Part shown: positions 9,087 to 16,577 of the stretch, piece by piece | How positions within the stretch are numbered: position 1 is the first letter of the stretch | How the letters are laid out: each line of letters opens with the position of its first letter | Assembly: GCF_001975785.1 (NCBI RefSeq) | Contig: NZ_MSFI01000001.1 | Coordinates: forward strand, 248,001-312,000 | Direction of reading: 5' to 3' | From: Domibacillus epiphyticus | Lineage (GTDB): Bacteria > Bacillota > Bacilli > Bacillales > Domibacillaceae | DNA: 64,000 bases | The notes under the pieces: model-generated | Databases searched by the model: none | What the model was told of the DNA's origin: nothing | What the model saw: only the letters and a program-made list of their open reading frames with translations | Position numbers and translations under genes: made by a program

Positions 9087-9748
9087 CGCGTCCTTTCCTG
9101 ATTTTGAGCTTTTTTACGGGCCTGTTCTCGTTCCCATTCTTCCTGTTCTAACTCCCGATTAATTTGGTAAAACAAGTTGTCAATAAATGAAGTATCAATC
9201 ACCAACCTGGGTTCTCGCTCGTATTGATACGCCAATTCACGGGGCGGGGGATCGAAAGAGCGTATTCTCTCTTTTGTTAATTGGAATTGTTCGCGAAAAA
9301 ACTTCCGGTCTTCATTTGAAATCTTGAGTTTGTGTTCGACTCCATCCCGGTCGTGGTAAGAGGCACGAATAGCTACATGGCAATGGGGATGGTCTGGATT
9401 CCGATGTTCAGCTGCTACCCATTGAAGCCTGTATCCTTTTTGGATTTCCCACTCTTTCATGACATCCCGTATCATCGCTTGATAATCCCCAGGTTCAAAT
9501 CCAGATCTCGTCCATTCATCTCCAGACATTGAAAACAAAACGGTATGAATATGTGGAACGTCAGGATGAGAGAAACGTTTTTCTTTTAAAGAATCAATAA
9601 ATCCTCCTGCATCGGCAGCATTGTGGCACTCAGAAAAAAGTCCGAGTGACTCGGATCGATCTTCTCTTTCTCTAAAACCGATATATCGGATATGAGAACG
9701 GGCATCTTCGAAGGATTTAATATACTTATGAGAAGCATATGCACCAAT
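9083..9748 (-). CDS. Relaxase, HxHxH (VirD2/MobA-like), with apparent ATT start
   Basis: About 222 residues. The metal-binding motif III is clear: EHRNPDHPHCHVAI. Upstream in the same open frame are PHIHTVLFSMSGDEW and a motif-I-like segment HIRYIGFRERE whose Tyr could be the nicking residue. The first canonical in-frame start is a TTG at 9538, inside these conserved parts. The frame stays open to ATT at 9748, where AAAGGAG sits 9 bases upstream, just after an in-frame TAA. I therefore place the start there. The stop overlaps the coupling-protein start. It nicks oriT and leads DNA transfer. Confidence 0.75.
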   Translation of the reverse strand: MGAYASHKYIKSFEDARSHIRYIGFREREDRSESLGLFSECHNAADAGGFIDSLKEKRFSHPDVPHIHTVLFSMSGDEWTRSGFEPGDYQAMIRDVMKEWEIQKGYRLQWVAAEHRNPDHPHCHVAIRASYHDRDGVEHKLKISNEDRKFFREQFQLTKERIRSFDPPPRELAYQYEREPRLVIDTSFIDNLFYQINRELEQEEWEREQARKKAQNQERTR

Positions 9749-9763
9749 TTCAACCCACTCCTT

Positions 9764-9785
9764 TTACTGCATATCAGATTAAAAA
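9764..9785 (-). promoter_or_regulatory. Transfer-gene motif, copy E (degenerate)
   Basis: Minus strand TTTTAATCTGATATGCAGTA, directly before the relaxase ribosome binding site. It differs from the consensus at one core base (ATATGCAGTA for ATATACTGTA). Confidence 0.35.
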
Positions 9786-9795
9786 TTAGATAATT

Positions 9796-10281
9796 TTACA
9801 TACTCATTTGATCATTTGGTCTTTCTTTCTTTTGTTCCTGATGATCGGTGAGTGCCATTTTTCGCAAGTTCTTTACTGCTTGTTTTCCGTTAGAAGAGAT
9901 CGAGTATTGGTCACTAATTCGAATACGATTTTGATTTAAGATCCGTGCATCCAAAAACATCTCCAGAACATCTTCAACGCCTTTTACAATTTGATTATGG
10001 AAAACAGGCGTAGCATACAAAGCAGCGGTTGACTCAATTTGCGTTTTGTAAATCATTTTTGCCAGCCGATTAATCTGGTCATCGACTGCCTGCTTAACGC
10101 TGTGAGCGATTCGTGGAGCATATAAATCGTCAAACAAAAGCTGTCCATCTCTAGCAATGTACTGCTTCATTAATTCTTCAATTTCAGCGTTATGATGCTG
10201 CTTTTTTCGATTAGCAATTTTCTCGAATTCAGCAAGTACACCTTGGTCAATCCGAATATTCTTTTGCTGCTTCCTGGCCAT
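9796..10281 (-). CDS. Relaxosome accessory / mobilization protein
   Basis: 161 residues beginning MARKQQKNIRIDQGVLAEFE, a ribbon-helix-helix-like N-terminus as found in MobC or NikA-type accessory proteins, followed by a long helical region and a polar, charged tail. An AGGAGG-like site precedes the ATG. It lies between the candidate oriT and the relaxase, the usual place for a protein that bends the origin and recruits the relaxase. Homology is inferred from fold pattern and context. Confidence 0.7.
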   Translation of the reverse strand: MARKQQKNIRIDQGVLAEFEKIANRKKQHHNAEIEELMKQYIARDGQLLFDDLYAPRIAHSVKQAVDDQINRLAKMIYKTQIESTAALYATPVFHNQIVKGVEDVLEMFLDARILNQNRIRISDQYSISSNGKQAVKNLRKMALTDHQEQKKERPNDQMSM

Positions 10282-10336
10282 TGTGTTCCTCCTTTAAAGC
10301 CATTAAATTAAGGTGCTTGTTTTCTACTAAAATACA

Positions 10337-10384
10337 GGTGCTAGCACCCTAATAGCTTTCATAATACAGTATATCAGATTAAAT
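10337..10384 (-). promoter_or_regulatory. Palindrome and transfer-gene motif, copy C
   Basis: A perfect 12-bp palindrome GGTGCTAGCACC (10337-10348) and, on the minus strand at 10361-10384, ATTTAATCTGATATACTGTA followed by TTAT. Both lie upstream of the accessory gene and next to the candidate oriT. Confidence 0.55.
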
Positions 10385-10399
10385 ATAGCTAGTCAAAAA

Positions 10400-10570
10400 T
10401 AGGAGGTAGCTGTTTCAGCCCATGCGAAGCATGGCTTTTAATCCCCTGGCTAGGGGATTTATCTCCGCCACCCCTTCCCAATGCCCTGCATTTGGTTTGA
10501 GGGGAGGGGGTCGCTTGCGGAGGGCGTGGCCCTTGCTGCGCGATTTTTGTAGCAGGGCCATGTTTAGATT
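10400..10570. other. Candidate origin of transfer (GC-rich hairpin cluster)
   Basis: A GC-rich island in AT-rich DNA between the divergent relaxosome accessory gene and an RHH gene. It holds CCATGC-GAA-GCATGG (10420-10434), ATCCCC-TGGCTA-GGGGAT (10441-10458), a C-rich then G-rich stretch (10466-10512) and an imperfect hairpin TGGCCCTTGCT/AGCAGGGCCA (10527-10560). No protein gene explains it. Such inverted-repeat clusters beside relaxase genes are typical of oriT. The nick site is not identified. Confidence 0.5.
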
Positions 10571-10614
10571 TTAATCTTAGTGAAGTATAATAGATTGAAG
10601 AAGGGGCTGATAAA

Positions 10615-11262
10615 ATGCCAAAATTAAATAAAGGAAAAACCATAAAATTAAGCATTCGATTATCCGCCAGTGCAAGAGAGCAGATCGAAATCGCCGCAAA
10701 AAATTTAGGCGTTTCTTTAGCAGGAATCATTTTATTTGAATTAACAAAGCTGCTGAAAAATCCTCCATCACAAACGGAAATCACTGATCTTGAAGATGCC
10801 ATCACGCTTGAGCGTGAACATTTCGTTTTAACGGTAAACGAAAACCTGATGAATCAGATCAATCATTTAGCTGAAGACTATGGAATGAAAAAGAACCGAT
10901 TGATTGGATACATTGTATCGAATCACTTTGAACACGTAGTGAATACAGGTGCAGAAAAAGACATCGAAGCGAAGAAGTTAATGGTCCAAGTGAATGAAAC
11001 ATTAAAAAAAAAGATGATGGAATACAGTGAAAAGCATTATATTCCATTGAACGCTCTAGTTTCATACTCCGTTTTGCAAGGGCCCTCTGAGCAACTACCT
11101 TCATATGAAGACGGAGAAATGGTTACTTTCTTTACAAACGTTCCGGCTTATATTGGAGAATTAATAAAGGAAAGAGCTGAAGAAGAAAATATTCGGGAAC
11201 ATTTTTACACTTCTTTGTGTTTGTATAAGCAATTTATGACTCCGGGAGGTAGATTTTATTGA
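10615..11262 (+). CDS. RHH-repeat DNA-binding protein
   Basis: 215 residues. The N-terminus (KGKTIKLSIRLSASAREQIE, then AAKNLGVSLAGIILFELTKL) is a ribbon-helix-helix unit. Similar strand-helix-helix patterns recur near residues 65-100 (HFVLTVNENLMNQINHLAED) and 120-150 (LMVQVNETLKKKMMEYSE), with a fourth partial one near 170. Tandem RHH-like repeats suggest a protein binding repeated sites. It is divergent from the relaxosome genes across the candidate oriT, which could be its target, and could act as regulator or relaxosome component. Confidence 0.7.
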   Translation: MPKLNKGKTIKLSIRLSASAREQIEIAAKNLGVSLAGIILFELTKLLKNPPSQTEITDLEDAITLEREHFVLTVNENLMNQINHLAEDYGMKKNRLIGYIVSNHFEHVVNTGAEKDIEAKKLMVQVNETLKKKMMEYSEKHYIPLNALVSYSVLQGPSEQLPSYEDGEMVTFFTNVPAYIGELIKERAEEENIREHFYTSLCLYKQFMTPGGRFY

Positions 11263-11304
11263 AATATTGAGGCTGGTTGAGTAAAAACATAGAGGTGCCA
11301 TGGA

Positions 11305-11598
11305 ATGAAAGAACAGCGAAAGTCTGTAGTTAGCATTGATATAACTAAGATAAAAACAGTAAAAGAGTTGCACTTGCTTCTTAAAGAAAGGCTTGAGTTC
11401 CCTGATTATTACGGAGAAAACTGGGACGCTTTTTGGGACTGTATACTAGATCCTAATGCGATGCCAGAGGAGTTAATGCTCGTTGGCTGGTCTGAGTTGG
11501 AAAAAACCTTACCCTCTGATGGAGAAAGTATGAAAGAGTGCTTACTAGAATACAATGAAGAGCTTCCAGAATGGAAATGCAAATTCTTCTTTAATTAA
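11305..11598 (+). CDS. Barstar family (ribonuclease inhibitor) protein
   Basis: 97 residues containing the barstar signature LLLKERLEFPDYYGENWDAF, which in barnase-barstar covers the RNase active site. The start has AGAGGTG upstream. No barnase-like RNase or other toxin is seen nearby. It may be an orphan immunity protein, protecting against incoming toxins, or the survivor of a lost pair. It sits between the transfer block and the ubiquitin-like cassette. Confidence 0.8.
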   Translation: MKEQRKSVVSIDITKIKTVKELHLLLKERLEFPDYYGENWDAFWDCILDPNAMPEELMLVGWSELEKTLPSDGESMKECLLEYNEELPEWKCKFFFN

Positions 11599-11773
11599 AG
11601 TCTGTTTTAGTTGAAAGAGACACTCGTGAAAAAAACAGAAATGTTAATGTATAACAAAGCTGTATAACTTTATGTGGAATTACTATATACTATCTATTCT
11701 ATAATTGATTATTTGCGACTTAAATTGTCGAAACAAAGGCTGTATAAATGGAAGAGGTTAAGGATGTGAAGCA

Positions 11774-12631
11774 ATGCTTAATTGGGAAGGTAATTTAGAA
11801 ACAATAGAACATGTACATGAATGGTTAAACCTTTGTTCGCATGTTTATTATGGAAGTGATTCAGACCAAACTATAAGAGTCGATCTTTCAGACCTAGGGA
11901 AATTATCGCCGGCAGGATGTACAGTGTTATCTTCTACTTTGGATTACTTGAATTTATTTTTCTATCTAGATATTACGATACCTAAAAACCGTAAAATTAT
12001 TAGCTATATGGAGAGAATGAACTTCTTTAGAGTATGTAGCCCTGAAATAAAGAACAAATTTGAAAGACAGACTAATATGGATTTATTTTATAACCGCCAT
12101 CGAAATAATAAAGAAAACAAATTGTTTGAGATAACAAAATGTGAAAATCCTGATGATGTAGGGACTTTGCATAATTCAATAACAAAGATTTTAAAAAAGA
12201 CATCTAAACTCCCTAAAGACAGAATCGCCGATATTGCCAATATCGTATCTGAACTAGGCAATAACGCATTGGAACATGCTGAATGTCCCCCATTTTCTTG
12301 TATTCAGTATTACGATTATAATAATGTCGTTAAAATTGCTATTTGCGACACGGGTAAGGGTATTTATAATAGCTTAAAGAAAGCTGTTAACTCAAATAAA
12401 CCAGATCATGTGATTAGAGAGGCTATTCTAACGACAGCTTCAAGGCATGTCAATGACAATAGAGGAAAAGGTCTAGTGGACGTTAAATCTAGAGCTTACA
12501 ATTTTAGTAACGTTAATTTTTATTTAAGATCGCATAATTGTGCATACACAATAGAAGAAGATGATTTGGTGGTTTTAGCAAAAGGAGATTATTTCTTTGG
12601 GACATACTTTTATTTAACAATTGAAGTATAA
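11774..12631 (+). CDS. STAS-like plus GHKL (HATPase) protein
   Basis: 285 residues. The first 80 resemble an anti-sigma antagonist STAS fold (IRVDLSDLGKLSPAGCTVLS). The C-terminal half is a GHKL ATPase: N box IVSELGNNALEHAE (near 155-168), G1 box CDTGKGI (near 192) and G2 GKGL (near 235). There is no transmitter His, so it is not a standard sensor kinase. An anti-sigma-like kinase, or an ATP-dependent switch, is likely. It lies 94 bases before a gene with a STAS-like N-terminus, so the two may work together as kinase and target. Confidence 0.75.
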   Translation: MLNWEGNLETIEHVHEWLNLCSHVYYGSDSDQTIRVDLSDLGKLSPAGCTVLSSTLDYLNLFFYLDITIPKNRKIISYMERMNFFRVCSPEIKNKFERQTNMDLFYNRHRNNKENKLFEITKCENPDDVGTLHNSITKILKKTSKLPKDRIADIANIVSELGNNALEHAECPPFSCIQYYDYNNVVKIAICDTGKGIYNSLKKAVNSNKPDHVIREAILTTASRHVNDNRGKGLVDVKSRAYNFSNVNFYLRSHNCAYTIEEDDLVVLAKGDYFFGTYFYLTIEV

Positions 12632-12725
12632 TTGCTATTGACATTATGTACTTATTGAATTAATCTATAAATAGATTCCGATTTCAAAAATAAATTTGAA
12701 ACCGGAGAAAGCGGTGAATTTTTAA

Positions 12726-13283
12726 ATGAAACGTATTTTCCTTCAAGACGAAGGATACAAAAGCAGAAATTTCTTGCATCGCCCATCACTACAACCCTTA
12801 AATAGTAGGATAATGTCCGAAGTTATCGGTTCGCCTAAAGGCACAGTATTTTACTATGATATGACCGAAGTGGATGGAATAAATGTTTCAGGAGTGCATG
12901 AAATAATAACGAAAATTGTTAGCTGGATGCGAGAAAGCGTTCAATCTCATGATAAGTATCTCTATTTGGACAGTCTTAACGAAGAATATGATCATGAATA
13001 TAACATCAGCAGTTCTTTGGCCGGTCTCAAGGACTGCATAGTAGCAAGGACGGAAGAAGGTCATTTACTTCTTGGTCATCTTGGAAAAACACTAACAGAA
13101 ATTTTAAATATTGTTTACGAAAAGAAAAAGATAACGGCAAGGGAACTTTCCGATGAATATGGTAAAAAATTAACTTTAGCAAGTACTCAATTATCTGATC
13201 TTTATAACCTTCGGTTAATTACCCGCGATGAAATCATACTCGAGGAAGGCGGAAGGCAATTTTTATATCAAAGTCTTTTTTAA
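12726..13283 (+). CDS. STAS-like domain plus winged-helix protein
   Basis: 185 residues. The N-terminal part (about 1-115) has a pattern like DUF4325/STAS-like proteins (FYYDMTEVDGINVSGVHEII, LYLDSLNE). The C-terminal 70 residues form a winged helix (KKITARELSDEYGKKLTLAS, then LSDLYNLRLITRDE). A phosphorylatable STAS Ser cannot be assigned. Its order after the HATPase gene suggests a partner-switch regulator. The hairpin TGAGCC/GGCTCA follows the stop (13284-13301). It may control the ubiquitin-like genes downstream, an inference from position. Confidence 0.7.
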   Translation: MKRIFLQDEGYKSRNFLHRPSLQPLNSRIMSEVIGSPKGTVFYYDMTEVDGINVSGVHEIITKIVSWMRESVQSHDKYLYLDSLNEEYDHEYNISSSLAGLKDCIVARTEEGHLLLGHLGKTLTEILNIVYEKKKITARELSDEYGKKLTLASTQLSDLYNLRLITRDEIILEEGGRQFLYQSLF

Positions 13284-13313
13284 TGAGCCAAATGCGGCTC
13301 ATTAAAAAAAAGG

Positions 13314-13396
13314 GATTTCAAAAAAAAAAATTGAAATCAAATGGGGTTAATCACCCTCATTTTAAATAGATGGATTTCAAAAAAAAAATTGAAAGC
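13314..13396. promoter_or_regulatory. Two A-tract dyads before the ubiquitin-like cassette
   Basis: Two related inverted repeats: GATTTCA-A10-TTGAAATC (13314-13338) and GATTTCAA-A8-TTGAAAGC (13373-13396), the second ending 5 bases before the DUF2188 ribosome binding site. Repetition of the same dyad is operator-like; curved A-tract DNA is another reading. Confidence 0.4.
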
Positions 13397-13418
13397 GAGA
13401 AGGGAGAAGGGATTTAAA

Positions 13419-13646
13419 GTGACTATAAAAAATCAACATGTGACACCGCATCCTAGTGGGGGTTGGCAAATAAAAGGAGCTGGAAACTCAAGGGCTACAT
13501 TAAAAACGGCTACACAATTGGAGGCTGTAAACAGAGCAACACAGATTGCACAAAATCAAAAATCGGAATTGATTATACACCGAAAAAACGGACAAATCAG
13601 AGAAAAAAATAGTTACGGGAATGACAAGTTCCCACCACGTGGATAG
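13419..13646 (+). CDS. DUF2188 protein
   Basis: 75 residues from the GTG at 13419, chosen because AGGGAGAAGGG precedes it and because the DUF2188 match (VTPHPSGGWQIKGAGNSRAT, IHRKNGQIREKNSYG, NDKFPPRG) starts right there; an upstream ATG at 13341 would add an unrelated basic stretch spanning the A-tract repeats. DUF2188 is a small beta-rich domain of unknown function. It is found in many bacterial genomes. Here it heads the ubiquitin-like operon. Confidence 0.8.
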   Translation: MTIKNQHVTPHPSGGWQIKGAGNSRATLKTATQLEAVNRATQIAQNQKSELIIHRKNGQIREKNSYGNDKFPPRG

Positions 13647-13678
13647 ATTACTATATTACAAGAAAAGGAATGATTACA

Positions 13679-14014
13679 TTGACGAAAAATAAAGATTTAA
13701 ATTTAACCGTCGTAAATATTGAGGAACATTCAAAGGAAGGTAAACCAGTACCTAAGCATAATGTAAATTATAAGTTCCGAGTTGATAAAATCATGGTAGT
13801 GTCAGAAACTCGTTTCTTAACAGGCAGAAACATTTTAATAAAAGCTGGTTTAGTACCACCAGATAATTATCGACTAGATATGAAACTAAAAGGCGGTAGT
13901 ACACGTAAAATCGAACTTGATGAAGAAGTGGACTTTGCTACTCCTGGTCTAGAAAGATTTCTGACACTTCCATTAGATCAAACGGAGGGAACTTGTAATG
14001 GAACAATTGCGTAA
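13679..14014 (+). CDS. Ubiquitin-like modifier, multiubiquitin family (single domain)
   Basis: 111 residues from the TTG at 13679, which has GAAAAGGA at proper spacing; the ATG at 13670 is too close to it. One beta-grasp domain (about residues 28-100) matches the multiubiquitin family: VNYKFRVDKIMVV, TGRNILIKAGLVPPDNYRLD, GLERFLTLPLDQTEG. The tail after EG (TCNGTIA) overlaps the E2-like gene. No Gly-Gly terminus is present; processing after EG by the linked JAB peptidase would expose one Gly. This is the presumed protein modifier of the cassette. Confidence 0.85.
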   Translation: MTKNKDLNLTVVNIEEHSKEGKPVPKHNVNYKFRVDKIMVVSETRFLTGRNILIKAGLVPPDNYRLDMKLKGGSTRKIELDEEVDFATPGLERFLTLPLDQTEGTCNGTIA

Positions 14015-14420
14015 AGAATTCTACTTAGAAGAGGATGAAGTTGCTTACTTAGATTCGTTGGGAATTACTTGGGAAACTATTGCTGAAGGTTCAGGTTATT
14101 GGCTTTTACTTCATCATTTCCCTATACCAACTGGTTATAATATCCAAACCGCTATAGCAGCTATACAATTACAAAGCAATTATCTTGTTGCTGGGTTGGA
14201 TATGGTTTATTTCACTCCTAGCCTGTATAGGATTGATAATGTTCCAATTAGAGCTACTGAATATACACAAATGATAGATCAAAAACAATTTCAGCGATGG
14301 TCTCGCCATAGAACTGGGACGAATCCATGGAGACCCGGTGTTGATAATCTTAGTACACATATAGGATTAATCGAGGAATGGCTTCTTCGCGAATTCAAAA
14401 CGGTGTCAACCTCATGTTAA
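13998..14420 (+). CDS. E2-like protein (prokaryotic E2 family E type)
   Basis: 140 residues matching the prokaryotic E2 family E pattern: YWLLLHHFPIPTGYN, a central strand region with MVYFTPSLYRID, then QRWSRHRTGTNPWRPGVDNL and a C-terminal helix IGLIEEWLLREF. It overlaps the modifier gene by 17 bases. A GGAGGG site lies upstream. The only cysteine is the last residue, so there is no Cys where an E2 thioester would form. It may be a carrier or scaffold rather than a classic conjugating enzyme, or may use another residue. Confidence 0.75.
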   Translation: MEQLRKEFYLEEDEVAYLDSLGITWETIAEGSGYWLLLHHFPIPTGYNIQTAIAAIQLQSNYLVAGLDMVYFTPSLYRIDNVPIRATEYTQMIDQKQFQRWSRHRTGTNPWRPGVDNLSTHIGLIEEWLLREFKTVSTSC

Positions 14421-15838
14421 ACCGAGTAAAGTTGCGCTTAACGGGTCGTCAGCATTCATCACTTTATAATCATCTTTTTCCCGGAGATGGCTTGGAAGCA
14501 GTAGCCTTTGCTTTATGTGGAATTACAGAAAGACAGGTAGAAACTAGTACTCAGAGGGTACTAAGTATTCATCGTATCTACAAAATTCCACATGAAGAGT
14601 GTAGCATCAGAACTGAATCGCGGGTTAAGTGGCCGACTGAGTACATTATTCCTCTAATTGATGAAGCCATTCGTAAAAAAATGGTTTTACTAAAAATCCA
14701 TAGCCATCCTAATGGATTAATGCAATTCTCAAAGTACGATGACCTATCTGATAAAGAACTTTTTCCAAGAATCGCAGACCGGTTAGAAACAGAGTTTCCC
14801 GGTGTTAGTGCAATTATGGTTTCTGATGGTACAATTTTAGCTAGATCATGGGATGCTATTGGAAATACCCAACCAGTTCATTCTATCTCTATAGCTGGGG
14901 ATGATATTAAAATTTGGCCTGCAATTCAAAAAGAGCCAGCAACAATTCCTGCTTTTATGAAAAGAACTGGACAAGCTTTTGGAAAAGGAACTACAGAAAT
15001 TCTAAAAACACTATCTATAGGTGTTGTTGGAGTATCAGGAACAGGTAGCCCTACAGCGGAAATGCTTTATCGACTAGGTGTAGGAGAACTAGTACTGGTT
15101 GATGATGATATAGTAAAAGACATTAATGTTGGCCGGATTTATAACTCCACAATTGCTGATGCAGAAGCCAAACGTTATAAAGTGGAATTAATGGCAGATG
15201 CACTTGAGAGGATAGGGTTGCCAACCAAAATAGTTCCGATTTGTAAAAATTTGTATTATCCAGAAGTAATACAACTTCTAGCTCAGTGCGACATTATTTT
15301 CGGTTGTATGGACTCCGTAGAAGGTAGGGACACTCTTAATCGTTTATGTGTTTACTATAACATCCCTTACTTTGATCTGGGTGTAAAGATCAAAGCAAAT
15401 GGATACGGGGGCGTTGACCAAGTATGTGGAACAGTGCATTATTTACAGCCAGATGGTTCTAGTCTTAGCAGTCGTAAAGTATATACGCCGGATAAGCTTA
15501 GGACGGAGAATATGAAGCGTAAAAACCCAGATCTGTATTTGCAACTTCTGGAAGATAAGTATATTGAGGGAGCAAATGAAGAAAGTCCAGCTGTAATTAG
15601 TGTAAATACACTAGTATCCAGTTTAGCAGTTAACGAGTTACTATGCAGGATACACCCTATTCGAGATGATCCCAACGACAACAAGAAAATCACCTCAATT
15701 ACAGTCAGTCTTACACAAACTCGTTTGGTAACCGATAATGAAAAGGAACCCTGTCCAGTATTATCTCATTATGCCGGGCGGGGTAATATATTACCACTAT
15801 TAGGTCTACAGGAATTAGCCGAAAGGAATAATACTTAA
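14414..15838 (+). CDS. JAB peptidase - ThiF/E1 fusion
   Basis: 474 residues from the ATG at 14414, which overlaps the E2-like stop (ATGTTAA); an ATG at 14378 is an alternative. The N-terminal JAB domain has a complete JAMM motif, IHSHPNGLMQFSKYDD, with an upstream Glu. A ThiF/E1 adenylation domain follows: GVVGVSGTGSPTAEMLYRLG, LVDDDIVKDINVGR and FGCMDSVEGRDTLNRL. Where many E1s have a catalytic Cys after the Pro/Gly-rich strand, this reads LQPDGSSLSSRKVYTPD, with Ser. It would cleave and adenylate the modifier; thioester formation is doubtful. Confidence 0.85.
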   Translation: MLNRVKLRLTGRQHSSLYNHLFPGDGLEAVAFALCGITERQVETSTQRVLSIHRIYKIPHEECSIRTESRVKWPTEYIIPLIDEAIRKKMVLLKIHSHPNGLMQFSKYDDLSDKELFPRIADRLETEFPGVSAIMVSDGTILARSWDAIGNTQPVHSISIAGDDIKIWPAIQKEPATIPAFMKRTGQAFGKGTTEILKTLSIGVVGVSGTGSPTAEMLYRLGVGELVLVDDDIVKDINVGRIYNSTIADAEAKRYKVELMADALERIGLPTKIVPICKNLYYPEVIQLLAQCDIIFGCMDSVEGRDTLNRLCVYYNIPYFDLGVKIKANGYGGVDQVCGTVHYLQPDGSSLSSRKVYTPDKLRTENMKRKNPDLYLQLLEDKYIEGANEESPAVISVNTLVSSLAVNELLCRIHPIRDDPNDNKKITSITVSLTQTRLVTDNEKEPCPVLSHYAGRGNILPLLGLQELAERNNT

Positions 15839-16191
15839 TGAGGCTCGTTAATTTATTTGAGAAAATTACCAATTTAATCAAAAGAATTTTTAGCACTTCT
15901 AAATCAAAAATTTACCGCTCCATTTATTTAACGGAGTTACCGGATAATCTGTCAAAGGATACAATCTATATTCTTGGGGAGGGTAAATACCTTTGGTCTG
16001 CTGCATTAATATGTCCATGTGGGTGTCAGGAACTTCTTCAGATTAGTTTACACAAAGATGGAAGACCTAAATGGGAAATTGCTCAACATAATGATGGAAC
16101 TGTTTCCCTCCATCCTTCTATCTGGAGACAAAAAGGCTGTAGGAGTCATTTTTGGTTGAAGAAGGGACAAATCCATTGGTGTGAAGATTAG
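15838..16191 (+). CDS. DUF6527 Cys-rich protein of ubiquitin-like cassettes
   Basis: 117 residues. The conserved part starts with LICPCGCQELLQI and ends with GTVSLHPSIWRQKGCRSHFW and GQIHWCED; five or more Cys plus His suggest zinc binding. The N-terminal 35 residues are basic and poorly conserved. Start and stop overlap with the JAB-E1 gene (TAATG). DUF6527 genes commonly end multiubiquitin/E2/E1 operons, which supports a role in target recognition or as a ligase-like partner, an inference. Confidence 0.8.
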   Translation: MRLVNLFEKITNLIKRIFSTSKSKIYRSIYLTELPDNLSKDTIYILGEGKYLWSAALICPCGCQELLQISLHKDGRPKWEIAQHNDGTVSLHPSIWRQKGCRSHFWLKKGQIHWCED

Positions 16192-16577
16192 GAATTTATC
16201 TGTCAAATTAACTCTCTCTCAATAGGCTTCGTTACCCATACATGTTATGATTAATGGAGAGAGAGGACATCTAATAGATTTTTGCTAGCACATTTTTAAA
16301 CGGATAAAAGGTCTCGGAGACTTTTATTTATTGAAATATGAGGTTTTGCGATACATTTTTAATCAAACTTTTTTATAACCTTTTTTCAAAACATGCTCTT
16401 TCTGTTTGTTCATTTATCAAAGTTATTAGTATTAATTTGATCAAACTTTATTTCACTTTAAATGTTTCTATTTTTTTGATGAAATTTGATTTTAACATTG
16501 TAGAGTAGCAACTCTGCCGCTTAAACGAATTGTAGAAAAACACACTAGAGGTAAAGAAGCCTTTCACATTAAAATAA
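16192..16577. other. AT-rich gene-free stretch
   Basis: Nearly 390 bases without a supportable gene. CTCTCTC (16212) and GAGAGAG (16258) could pair across about 40 bases, and several T-rich tracts (16360-16480) are present. I see no RNA gene. Confidence 0.5.

Noticed and set aside
9332-9532. Plus-strand frame opposite the relaxase
   Set aside because: Lies entirely within the relaxase gene, no ribosome binding site.
10389-10805. 138-codon minus-strand frame over the candidate oriT
   Set aside because: It overlaps the GC-rich hairpins and the start of a well-supported RHH gene, and its sequence is low-complexity and unlike a protein.
13312-13396. A-tract repeats as a CRISPR-like array
   Set aside because: Only two units, palindromic, unequal, with no spacer regularity.
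14378-14413. Upstream ATG of the JAB-E1 gene
   Set aside because: The ATG at 14414 gives the usual overlap with the E2 stop and begins right before the conserved JAB domain, though 14378 cannot be excluded.
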